A stretch of 64,000 nt of DNA, from positions 11,876,181 to 11,940,180 of the forward strand of contig JACAXG010000012.1 of assembly GCA_018881555.1 (NCBI GenBank). The letters are read 5' to 3'. Shown here piece by piece: positions 12,901-24,070 of this stretch; the first letter of the stretch is position 1; the number at the start of each line of letters is the position of its first letter. A program made the position numbers and the translations under genes. This DNA comes from Amblyornis subalaris (taxonomy: Eukaryota; Chordata; Aves; Passeriformes; Ptilonorhynchidae). Under the pieces are notes generated by a model. The model saw nothing but the letters and a program-made list of their open reading frames with translations, was not told where the DNA came from and did not search any database.

Positions 12901-13790
12901 GAGAGGAAGATCTGACACAGCTGGGATCTCAGGGGGACAGGGAAAGTCCTGGTTCATCTCTGGGGGCTGCATAACTGCCTTGCTGGGTTGCACGTTTGTG
13001 TTTGACAACCCTGAGCCCTTAAAATGTGCCATGCAAAATGTGCAAGGAGATACCAAAACTTTTAATGGTTTTTCCCAGTTCAGGGCAGAACATTTATTTA
13101 AACCCAGAATATCCGAGATGTTCCTTGTGCCTTTAGAACAGAAGTGCCTTTTCTCTACTTTTCAGCTGCCTGATATAAACAGTGTTCTCTGGGTAAAGGA
13201 GGGATTGTAATTTCGACACAAAATCAGCACAGAGAAACTTGGTAAACAGAAAACATTGCTGGTGGCAGTCAAGAGAGGAGGCAAGAGGAAAACCTCATTA
13301 AGTCTGATTGTTATGGCACACAGTGATAATGGTCTTGTTCATGGGATAATGATTTACCCAGTGTCTCTAGAACACGATAGATTATATAGGTCTGTGGGTT
13401 TTTCTTTTAAATGAAAGAACACCTATCATTAATGGCCAGTGAAATAATTGAGTAAATCTTTGTGCTGCAGAGAGGAAAAAAAATTTAGAAATATTGGAAT
13501 AATGCAATTGCATCCCATAGTGAACCATAATTACTAATGTTGAACATTTGACCTTCGCAATACAAAGTTTGCAGAGAACTTTCTTTTTCTGTGCTTTTGC
13601 AACTATCAACAATGTGAAATGATGGTATCATTTAGTGAATTTAGTTTCATTCATGCCAACACAGAGTTTACAATTCTGAAATAATTTCTTAATAAAATTG
13701 TGTGATTTGAGTTGGAAAGAAGCAAGAGTAAGTCAATTACAGTCATTCTCCAGTTGTACACCTGACTTCATTTAGTGAAGAAAGTAGTAT
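9944..13790. other. Non-coding sequence
   Basis: No supported gene or repeat. The stretch includes an octamer-like ATGCAAAT near 11886-11893 and a seven-base G-run near 11510-11516. Frames at 11190-11399 and 12980-13210 have no recognisable domains. Confidence 0.5.
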
Positions 13791-14135
13791 TCAGGCTCCT
13801 GAGTCTAGTTCCCTGGGCTTGATCTTCTCTTCAGTCTGTTCTTTCGTGTTCAGAGCAGGGGTTTTTGTGGCTGTGCTGGCTGTGGTAGTGGTGCTTGGTG
13901 TCTGGCTGAGGGGAAATGAGCTGGTATGGTCCTTTGTGCCCTGCTCTGCCTGCAGGGGTGGCGTGGTAGTTGGGCACCTGGTCCTGCCTGTTGTTCCTGT
14001 CTGCAGGCTCACTTCAAGTAGAAATAGAAACCAAAATGTGGTCAGGAAGGGTGTCTGATCTGGGCAGTCTGAGAGATGAGCTGACATGGCAATGTAAGAA
14101 AGACCTTCTGTCACTGCTGAGGTTTGATCTGCCAT
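13791..14135 (-). other. Thr/Ser/Pro-rich antisense frame, coding status doubtful
   Basis: The minus strand is open for 114 codons from an ATG at 14135 to a stop at 13791. The C-terminal half is rich in Thr, Ser, Pro and Ala, loosely like a mucin stalk. The plus strand is open over much of the same interval (13819-14058 and 13970-14281), so the openness follows from locally higher G+C and GGT/GTG-rich sequence and is not specific to one strand. No signal peptide, domain or splice sites support it. I consider it a low-complexity composition effect. Confidence 0.25.
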
Positions 14136-16860
14136 CCTTCCAGTCTGCTACACTGGCCAAGGCTGAGGGAAAGGGAACAAGACTGGCTTCAGCAACTCAA
14201 TCCCATGTCCATTTATTTTTTTCTGCAACATTTTTCAGAGCCCTGCGGCTGTCACATTTGCTGCTGTTCTCACCCTACTGAAGGCAATCTCTTCAGTCTT
14301 TTGAAACAGTAGCAAATTAAAGCCCTTTTTGAAGGCTGCAGACAAGCTAATATATATTTTATATGTTCAGTATATATACATGCACTACCATATCCTTCAA
14401 AGTTGAAAAGAGACCATTTGAATTAAAGAGAAACTAATATCTTTGCAGATCAAAAGAAAAAAAANTAAACTTTTGTTTCTGGTTTTAAGGGGGAATTTTT
14501 AAACTAATATCCAAACCTTTAGGGTTTTTTAAGTATTTTCAAAATTGCTGGCAGCTTATCTCTGAAGTCCAGCTCTATGAATTGGATATAAAATTCACTT
14601 ACTACTCATTATCATTTCATCTGTTGGAAGATGTCGCAATTGTAATGAAACAATTGTTAGAATAGCTTATCTACAATGTGTGATAAACATGTTTTCCCTT
14701 GTCAGATTTGCTTGTGGATCACACANTCATTTAAATCTGTAAGTGCCAGTGAATGTATTTTTCAAACTGCTGTGAAGTGCCTTGTATGGCTGTGGTTATG
14801 AAGGTTTGTTTATTGGCCAAACCCCCACCAACCACATTATGGGGTGATGCAAGTCATGCCACGGTGGAGCCATCTCATGTTGATGAGGGTGTGCAAACTC
14901 AAAATTATGCACGTGGTCAGTGCAAAGACACTAGACGGGGATTTACAAAGAAAATCCCCTTATTAGTAACCATCTCTCCCTGTTGGTTGAACAGGTTTTA
15001 ATTGGCACCTCCACTGGGCAACTGTTTCTTCTGCTGAGTNGCTTGGTAAAATTTTCTATTTTTATTGAGTTTATTAATAATAGCAGTATCTGCAAGAAAC
15101 TCAGAAAATTCTATCCCAGCATCTCCATGCAAAAGGCTGATCAAAATAACAGCATTGCCTTAAAAAAGGTTCTCTAAGCCTTGGGAGGAAAAAATGCATA
15201 CAACTAAGGAAGTATTGGAAAAAGAATTCCATTCAAGAGTGAAAACAAAATCAACACTAGTCTTGAATAAAAATGTTGTGGAGGATAATCTGCTTTTCAT
15301 TTAAGAAGCTGACTTCATGGAGATTCTCCAGAAGCGACCATGGGAAAAATGAGCTCAGAATCACTCTTTTTACATCTCCCACTTAAAGCTCATTTGTGAG
15401 CAAAGCACTCCCAGGAAGTCTGGTTTCATGTCCTGCCAGTTTGCGCACTTCTGATCTCTGAATGGGTGCTGAGGAGCAAACAGGTCAGCTATGACCTAGC
15501 CTCCCCCTTCTCCAGGTGCAGCCCACTGTGCTTGGCTTCCAGCCTCTCCTCTCTCTCTGGATGGAGAGTTTGATTCTGTGTAGCTGTTAAGGCAAGGCTA
15601 TTATTTGATGGGAATCAAGTCGTCTGTGTGTGTCTACGGCAAGGGCAGGAAGTTGGGTTTTTTCTGCTTTAGGGTGCTTTAGGCATTTATATTTGTTGTG
15701 ATTCAGAAGAGAGACATGAGCTGTTTAAGTTTACTGTCTAGTCAATGGAAAGAAATGGTTGTCTCTTTGAGGAGGAAGGGGTAAAACTATCTGTTGTGAT
15801 TCAAGACACTTCAAGGTGGACCCACCAGGTCATGCACGATGCTTCCTGTAATTCTACTGGAGAGTGTATGTACTTCCAAAGGAGTAAAAGCTTTTTGATA
15901 CAAAGATTAACTTTCTCATAAATTTGTGACATTTAGGTTTTAAGTATACTGAGAAACAAATTAAGCATGTTGGAATAATGAAAAATAGAAAGGGGATATA
16001 AGCACCTCCTGATTTCTAGTGGCAAAGTCTGAGTCTGACACTAAAGCTCAGTCTTTGCTAGTGGATTATTACCTATGGAACATGTGAGGTGATACAGAAG
16101 ACTTTGCCATGCTAAAATAGGAATCCAGGAGGAAGAATCAGATTTGACCTCTCTCCTTTTTAGCAGCAGAAAAGAAAGAGTGGGAAAATCCATAACAAGG
16201 CCATAAAATAAAACATACTGCAAGGGGATAGTGTAAGCTTCCAAGGACCCAAAAGGAAAAAAAAAAAGTATTTATAACCATGTCTGATTGAGGGAATGAA
16301 AGAAAAGACTGGATTCTTTGCAGTCAGCCTGACANAAAGCTAAGAAATTTAACACTGTGGATGGTATGGAACAAATTTAAGGTTTTTTTAGAATAATATG
16401 AAAACCATCCTAACATCCCAGTGGTTGAAAATATTCTTCCACTTGTAAGGGATTTCCCTGCTACTAATTAAAAACAAAGAAATAAGCCATAAAATTTTTA
16501 TCTTCTTTAAACTTGAATAGTGTTTTTTCTTAATTATGGGGCATGATAATAGTACCTGAAATTTTAATTAAAACCTGTAGTTAACACAAAAAAGATCAAT
16601 ACAGTAAGTAATGTGTTCTCTTCATACTCTTTCAGTATGGCATCGTGTATTATGGAAGAGTTTGATCTATATCTAGGTGTTCTCAATTTTCTTTCTTGTT
16701 ATCTTGCACTAAAAGATGCTAATCAGTAGGATTTTGCATGTGTTAGGATCAAAGAATATTCCTCAACCTTTTAAAGTCCCGTTTATGTGCTATATGCTGT
16801 ATTTTTAGGTTCAGTGGGAAGGGTTTCAGTGCCAGTTGTATGCAAACAAAGCCTCATTAT
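14136..16860. other. Non-coding sequence with TA-rich strip
   Basis: A short TA-rich strip (about 14350-14385) consists of TATATATTTTATATG-like sequence. The rest is unique-looking, with no supported gene or mobile element. Confidence 0.5.
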
Positions 16861-17160
16861 CCGATGTAAATTGGTAGTTGAGCCGGTGTGAGCGTTACCG
16901 GGGATGCTGAGGATCGCGGGGGCTCTGTGCTGGTGGGAGTCCAGCAGGAGGAAGCATTGAGCTGGCTTGTTTTGGCGTGACTGAGGTGGAATTGGTGCTG
17001 ATGAGCAAAGGNTCACATTGGTTTCTGTAGAACAGGGGCTGATGACTCGTGTGTCTGCACCGCTGTGGTGTCCCGACTGCCTTCGCACNGCCCTTCCCAC
17101 TGGTGGGGTTAGGGAGAGACTTCTTTGCAGGTGCCTGGGATGTCCAGGGGGCTGTACTAG
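16861..17160. promoter_or_regulatory. CpG cluster with CTCF-like core
   Basis: About eleven CpG dinucleotides fall between 16861 and 17084, in contrast to CpG-poor flanks. The cluster is too short for a classical CpG island. At its right edge CCAGGGGGC (17144-17152) matches the central core of the CTCF consensus, but the preceding bases (GGATGT) do not match the usual upstream half, so this is a partial match only. Minus-strand frames across the cluster (127 and 89 codons) are mutually overlapping, contain N and match nothing. Possible roles are an insulator-like element, a remnant promoter or a decayed G+C-rich repeat. Confidence 0.3.
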
Positions 17161-19050
17161 ACACATGTATATGAGAACCCTTTGGAGTACTTGGTGTTCA
17201 TAAAAATAAACATGAAAGAGAACAATAAAGCCACAGCTAGTTCAAGGTTAACTATAATGTGGTGCAAGTTCCAAGTGAAATTAAGTTCTCCCCTACCAAA
17301 GCTGACAGATGTTCTTGTTGAACAAGAAACACTGTTAAAATAATACCCATGTTGTTTAAAGTTCCTTCCAGATGTCACAAGACANTTTTAATAAAGATTG
17401 AGATAAATTGTACACAGTCCTGTACCTCCAAAGTATAGGTGTTCTGTAATACCACACTGATTTTTTTCAGGTTTTTGCTTCTATACGATGATGTAAATAT
17501 ATATCAAAATTATACTGAGAATGCACCNGTCCCTGCTATGCATTCCCCAGGACCTCACAACTGCAAGGTCTGCTTAGTGTGCCTTTGAAGTGGATGTAGT
17601 ATCAGTAGATGGTTTAGTTAAAAAATAAGTGAACAAAAAGCATAATTTTGGGATAATGCTAACTTGGAATGAAGAGCAAATACTACTGATGAAAGTAGTA
17701 AAACTGAAAAAAAATTCTAACAAAAAAGCATTTGGATGAGAATTGCAGACAGTGNTACTTGTCTCCATCTCAAAGTGATCTACACATCCTCTCTTCCCCT
17801 GGCTGACTGAGATTCTGATTAAGCCTTGGTAGAAAGCATTGACAAGTTTTAGAAAGAGTCTGGGAGGGAATGGGGAGAGCAGAAAGAGTCCTTTGAACTC
17901 AGCGGAGGCTTGAATGAAGTTTAAATCCTCAATATTATCCCAGCTGGCCAATAACAGCAAAAGGTTAGAGTAATACAGTAATTACTCAAACTTACAACTG
18001 CTTTTTCCCGTTGGAAAATAACACCAGCTTTAAGTCATGAATAAAACATTTTGGCCCAAATCTATTACCTTAAGCATCTCCAGTAGAACTAGAGACATAA
18101 TATATATTTACTTGGTTGATGGAAACCTATTCATCACTGATAAATCATCACTGTGTAATTAGGATGCCTAATATATTTCAATGCTTGATATATTTTCTCT
18201 TGCATATGCTTAAAGGGGTCAAACCTTGAATTAAGTTAAAAACTATAAATGTGCAATGAAATGTTTTATTTCAGCTGCTTATTCTAATCTATCGCAAGGT
18301 AGAAAACAAAACAATACATTCAAAAACTTTATTATTTTTCTTAACTAAGCCAAATAATATAAGGAAACATCTCTAGAAAGTTTTTTGAAAGTTTTAAATT
18401 TTGGATTCTCTTCTGCCAATAATCTTAAAAATCAAATTTCCTTTCCAGAAAAATGGTAAATTCAATTTAACCTTTGTTTTGATTATACTCGTATCTGTTG
18501 ATATTATTGATTACTGAAATTCTTACCTATTGTCTGTTCAGCAGTTTTAGCAAATTAACATGATTTCAGTTTCACTTCCAGCAATTAAAAAATCTGCTTT
18601 CTACACATTCATTCTTGATTTTGTAAATGAAATGTTGTTACTTGCCCTGCATTCAAGTAAATACATTTGTACAGTCAGATACACACAGAGTCTATATAAA
18701 ATGAAGANGGCATTAGGTTGAATTAATGCAAATATTAGAATAAAGAGTATGATTCAGTCAAACATTAGACNTGAATTAACATGATGGATCTTCTCNCCAA
18801 TCTGCAGTTAGTAAACAAAATTCCAAGCATCTGCTTTATGTGAGTTCAAGTATTAATGAATGGTTCATTCCANCACTGTGTGTCTTACTGAAAAATAGGA
18901 AAGACAAATACTTGGTGGGGGTGTGTAAGATGCCACATGGCAGTGGTGATAAGCAGTGGTCAGAGATGGGCCCCAAATTCCTGCCTGAAGCAATGCACAC
19001 AATGTATGCAGGAACTGCAATGTTCCCAACAAATGCAAGTATCTATCTGT
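17161..19050. other. Non-coding A+T-rich sequence
   Basis: Very A+T-rich, with few frames. Near 18130-18200 TAATTAGG and CCTAATA face each other as homeodomain-like sites. No gene or CR1 signature was found. Confidence 0.5.
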
Positions 19051-19500
19051 AAAAAAGGTAATTATATGTATGCCCCATTGGTGTAGTTTCTCATCTGGAA
19101 CTGGCACATTCAAATTAATGCACTTTGTTCGTTATAATTCACCCATACTAATATTAGGATAACATAGTAATGGGCAGTTGCAACTATGTTGTACAGAACT
19201 TTTAGACAAAGTGTTAATCTTGATGGGATTAAGAAAAAGCATTAAAATTAATGAAATGATTGCATCTCAATCTGCATATGCAAATTAGGATAAATCATAT
19301 GCCCTACAATGGTATAAGCGAAAGATTATGATAATAAATTGCGTTATCTGAATTAATGACTGGCTAGCCCCACTTGATAAGGTCACGGCAAGTCCCAGTG
19401 CACTTATTACTAAAATTTATCATTCAAGCATGTGTATGCATTTAATTATTACAGCCTATTTTAACAAGCACATAAACTTTGAGAGCAGTGGAAAGTTTTC
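19051..19500. promoter_or_regulatory. POU/homeodomain-rich segment, candidate enhancer
   Basis: The perfect octamer ATGCAAAT (19278-19285) sits inside GCATATGCAAAT, which resembles the palindromic POU-dimer MORE element. It is followed directly by a homeodomain-like AATTAG, with GATAA, ATTAATGA and TGATAAGG sites in the next 100 bases. The segment lacks repeat signatures and coding frames. Such motif density is typical of deeply conserved developmental enhancers. Conservation was not testable here, so this is inference. Confidence 0.3.
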
Positions 19501-22500
19501 CTGTCTGTAAAAGAAAACTTTTCCTTGTTCAGAATATGTCAAATAGAGAGAATGGAAGATATATAGAATATTATTATTTGAATTAAGGATTAATAAATAA
19601 ATAATTCTGTTCGTCNTTGCTTCTCACTACTTTATAGGGTTAAAGATTTATGGCTTTCATGGAGCACATGAGAGTTAGAGCTAGAATAGCTATAATGATA
19701 GAAGTCACTAAGTTTGCTTTATCCTTATAGCTCTGTGTTTGTTGATGTCCCAGCAGCCCAGTTTACAAACCAGTTTATTCCAGGCAAAAAGCAGTTTTCT
19801 GGCTGCGTGCTAGTACAGCACCTAGTACAATAAAGTTTAGTATGAGTCTTTGAGTAATATTATGTTATAAGTAATATTAATATTTAGTAACCTTTATCTA
19901 GAGATCTCAGAAGCTGTATGAAGACATTGTTATTCTGAGACTGCCTTCTTGAGAGAGTATCCTAATCTTGTTTGAAATGGACAGTAAAAGGTTTCTGTTT
20001 TCTTTGCCTCAGTGAAATGTAATTTCAAGCTCTCTTGTATCACAAGTCCCCACAGTCTATAAGCATTCACACAGCTTGTAAANTGCTAATTTCTCCTATG
20101 TGGACACTTCAACGGTATTTGCTGAAGATATGTCTGAGTAAAAATATGTATATGAGACCATGTGCCTAAAAGCCNGTTAATGGGTTCCCTAACAGGTGAG
20201 AGGCACTGCCAGAGCAGATCTGTTGGTAACAAAGTGGACCTAAAGGAGCTCAAAAACTACANTGAAAAAAAGCGGATTGGACTGTCTGGGCTTGTCAGCA
20301 GTTGTGGAACATGTACCTTTCAGTAGCTACTGCCTAGATGNAGGCCACTGTCACCATTTCTCTGAGCCTTTTAGGTAGAAGTGAATATAGAGGAAAGCTC
20401 ATCCACTGCTTGGGGAGATGTAAAAAGGAACTGGAAAAAACTTAGCACACCAGTTTAGATACAGTGGTGGTTCCCATCACTTCACATTCACAGAATTGCT
20501 GTGAATCAACAGTCACTGCCTTTTACTCAGAGCTCTGGGGAGCCATGGCTGTGCTGGCCACAAGCTGAATCAAGATGAACTTCGTTATGTATAGAGGATC
20601 TGAAAAATTCTGGTGACTTCAGCAAGGCAGAAATATTATGAGGCTTTAGTAGATAAATTCTGCAGAAGCACAATAGCCACTCAGCAGTGNGATGCCTTGA
20701 TTCAGAACTATCAAATTAACTTCAGTAAGAACACTCTCTAATGAATTAATCATAGTAATACACGTTTTACTCCTGGAACAAAACATAGATGATCCAATTA
20801 ACCAATTTCTACTAAGGCCTACGATTACTTTATTAGGGCTCTAAAAAATGGTTTCTGCAAAGCGGTGTTTATTCCCAGATTGCTGCAGTTATCAGACAGT
20901 GCTAAGACCTGCTATTGAGGCCTCTGCTGTCCCTTATCTCATTAAGTGTGACATAAACACCTTTGATGAAATGAAATGGTAAAGTGCAGCAAATGGAGTA
21001 AACTCTTTCNCTGCAGAGCAGTGCCCTGCTACATGCTTACAATCTGATTTCCTGGCCTCTATTGACAGATGAGTTTGATACATGTTTTTGTATCTGTGCC
21101 AGCCAAAGATAGCCATTTAAAGCTTCTAAAAAATTAAGTATTGATTAATCAGCCTAGAAACCTATAGAATGCTTTTTTCCCAAGCTTTTGTCCATTTTTA
21201 AAGGTCTTATTATTTCTGCCAGAGAAAGCAGGGGAATTTTCTGTGCACCTTTTGTAGCTGTCAGGAGCTTAAAAAAATTACAGGTTTGTGCTGATGTGAG
21301 AAAAATAGCACAGCTGAAAGACTGCCATAGAGCAACCATACATGACTCCACTTTGCCATGCTTGTGGTCCACAGGGTCAATCAGGAGAAGGATCCACATT
21401 TTACAAGTTGCAGAACAATTAGTAACGGGCTGAAACTCTGTTTTAAGGGTTGGCCAACATGTCTATAAGGATGAAAACGTGTGGTGGCTTATCTGACTTG
21501 CGTCTCCTGGCACAATTGAGTTGAAAAAGCTGTCACTTCATGGGTTTGGGATAAAGTTGTTCAGGAAACAAGTCATCCTGCCTTAAAGCTTTTTGGGGGT
21601 TTCAGGGTTTTTTTCCTGCTGTTGCATGCTTGTGGCACATGCATGTCAAAAATAAAGCATACAGGATATAATAGAGATTCCAATGAACACGATGATGATC
21701 TTTAAATTATTGTTGTCATATAATGTCACTGAGCTACTTGATTCTCCACATAATATTGAGCTAGTTCATTTTTCTTACCCTGAAAACTGTGATCATACCC
21801 TATGGATGGTAAATAAATGTATTGGTTGATGAGATTGCTCATGTATCACTAATTACAAAACCTNCATTTACAGCAGGTAGGTGGGTCTTAACAATATTAT
21901 TGTTATTATTAAAATCAGTGAATGCAGGTAGTAGTTTTCATATGGCATCTGCAGGGATTTAGAAGCACTAGTTTATCAAAATGATGGTAAAAGCATTGAA
22001 AGATGCCTCCTTATTTCCATGCACAGTAAATCCGCCTGATTATCACAGAGATGATGTTTAGAGCATGTATACTGNATAGCATAGTCCATGTGCTTTCTGC
22101 CTTAAGGAATGCTCAAAAGCATGCTTCACTTTGGGAATTATCTGTTTACTGGTGTAAAATCAGATGCAACTTCTTGCCCCTGTGGCATTGCAACTCGCTC
22201 TCAAGGATTCTGCGTCTTTATGGTTGCGAGGTGCCTGCGTAATCTGTGCTAGAGGGAGAAGAAAAACCCAAACCCCTACATTTATGTTTGTATGAAAATA
22301 CAGCTTAACTTGGAAGCTCATAAAAGGAATGTGAACGGCTTGTGTGTGGTAGCAGCTCCNAGTGCCATGTGGCGTGGCAGACCTCCTTCCCCCCGCCGGC
22401 TAAAACAAGCACGGTTTCAGTTCTGCTGAATGTGGCAAAGCCCTCAGCAAAGTGAAACCCAAGCGTGCCTGTGCTGCTAGCAAAAACCAGGCAGTTTTTG

Positions 22501-22969
22501 TTGACAGGGTTTGTAGCTAACACTTCTGTGAGGCAAAAACAAAACAATTTTTGTGATACTGTGCACAGAGACAGTCTTTTGTTAGCCNCAAATGCCAGCT
22601 GAAAGTGTGTTTCCCTTAAAACCACAGGACATCCTGTCTTGAGTTTAAGAGAATAATGGAAAATGTGCCAGGGTATAAAGCAGCTCTGATAGCAAAATGG
22701 TGCAGCGTGCCTAAGCTGCCTGTTGTTTGTGGGCAAGAAATTGTTGTAGTATAAGGCTAGATCAAGACTGTCAATTTTCCTCATGTCATTGGTAGTCAAG
22801 GAGAAGCAGCAAACTAAGACTATCTGTTCTGGATGTGAACAAATCAAATTGTATGTTCTAGTTCAATCTGTTTGATATCAATATTGGCTAAAAAGTTGTC
22901 TAAGTTGTCTGAACACAAGACCAGTAGCAGATTTCCTAATATCAGAATAAGTCTTGATAAATCAGGCTT
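19501..22969. other. Non-coding sequence; includes one long N-containing antisense frame
   Basis: No gene is supported. On the minus strand 22305-22847 is open for 180 codons, but the first codon is TTG. The first ATG leaves about 159 codons, two positions are N, and no domain is recognisable. It is treated as chance. The rest is unique-looking A+T-rich DNA. Confidence 0.5.
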
Positions 22970-23183
22970 CTGGGGAGATTCTGATTAAACACAAGAGGAA
23001 AACTTTTTGCAACATTCAGCCATTGGAATAATCTTCCCAGNGAATTGCTGAATTCCACAAGATTGCACACTTTCAAGATGCTGCTGAACAGGGTGCTGAG
23101 CCATCTTGTCTAGGCTGTGCTTTTGCCAAGAAAGGTTGGACCAGATGATCCTTCAGGTCCCTTCCAACCTGGTATTCTGTGAA
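22970..23183 (+). mobile_element. CR1 LINE, 3'-end fragment
   Basis: The diagnostic CR1 3' end is clear: AAAGGTTGGACCAGATGATC, then GGTCCCTTCCAACCT, then an ATTCTGTGA tail ending near 23183. Upstream the sequence still resembles the end of the CR1 reverse-transcriptase ORF2, but it is degraded and broken by an N at 23041. CR1 elements insert as 5'-truncated copies, so this is a typical dead insertion. The left boundary is approximate because decay hides it. Confidence 0.9.
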
Positions 23184-23789
23184 ATTTAATGATAAATATG
23201 CAACTGCCTGACAGTCTAAGCTCAGTCTTGTTGCCTGCTGGCTGCTTAGCCAAAACTCTTATGTACTCATAAGTCACAAGTCATTGCCAAATTATTTTTT
23301 AAAAACTGATCATTAATTCCAGTAATAAACCACATGAAATATAGTTGTGAAGAGTGAGGAAGCAAGTGAATGGCAAAGTTATTTGAATAAGCTAAGATGG
23401 TAATGNCGAGTAATAGCTGACAAGGACATCAGCGGTGTGATAGAAATAAACTGAGATTTGCTCTTATGTGGGTGAAATAGCAAATATATCAAAAGCTGCT
23501 TTTTCCCCAATTTTGTCACTCTTGAAGAAGAGTATTGACGCATTTTGCTTGCAGGGTCATGTGTTTTAGAATTATGATTGATTATGTAGGAAGTTAGGAA
23601 GGCTTGTGTCCAAAAGTTGGTTGGCTTTCTTCCCTTAGATTATAATGGGTTGTATTATTTTTATTTTAACAAATATTCCTCACTTAGACCATCACAGTAA
23701 TAAGAAAAAAAAATACCCTAAACCTTAAAAAAAAATCATACTCTTTATAAGATGAATGACTGAATGGCCTGGAACCTGTAACTAAAAAT
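23184..23789. other. Non-coding sequence
   Basis: No gene or repeat was recognised. Short A-runs lie near 23704-23711 and 23729-23736. Confidence 0.5.
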
Positions 23790-24070
23790 GNCTGTCTTTC
23801 GTCCAGTCACTTTGTTCTCTGTTGTGCCTATAAACCTTATCCATTTATGATCACAAATCAAGTTTTCCCCATAAATCTGAACTCTTTCACGGTATCTGNA
23901 GCACAAATGCTTTATTACTCTCAACCGTTTTCATTGGTTCAAGCTCTGTTTTTTTTGTCTCTACTGCCAACAACCCTAGTTTTCATTGATTGTGTCTCAA
24001 TTTCTGATTTACTTTTCCCCCTCAATGTTATTTATGTTCCTAATCACTTTCACTTTCCTGTCAACAACTG
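23790..24070 (+). other. Pyrimidine-rich strip
   Basis: The plus strand becomes increasingly pyrimidine-rich. I count about 58% in the line starting 23821, 67% in that starting 23941 and 77% in that starting 24001. The strip ends sharply at about 24065. A 74-codon frame (23847-24071) exists because T/C-rich sequence has few stops, and it is not gene-like. The strip might be a decayed repeat or a long polypyrimidine region within an intron. Confidence 0.4.

Noticed and set aside
13878..13902. Possible second RE1 on the minus strand (GTGGTGCT core)
   Set aside because: Only one half-site matches and the other half diverges.
16783..17166. Minus-strand frames of 127 and 89 codons
   Set aside because: They overlap each other in different frames, contain N and occur exactly over the CpG cluster.
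22305..22847. Minus-strand frame of 180 codons, the longest in the window
   Set aside because: It starts at TTG, the first ATG leaves about 159 codons, it contains two N positions, and no domain or signal is recognisable. This is consistent with chance.
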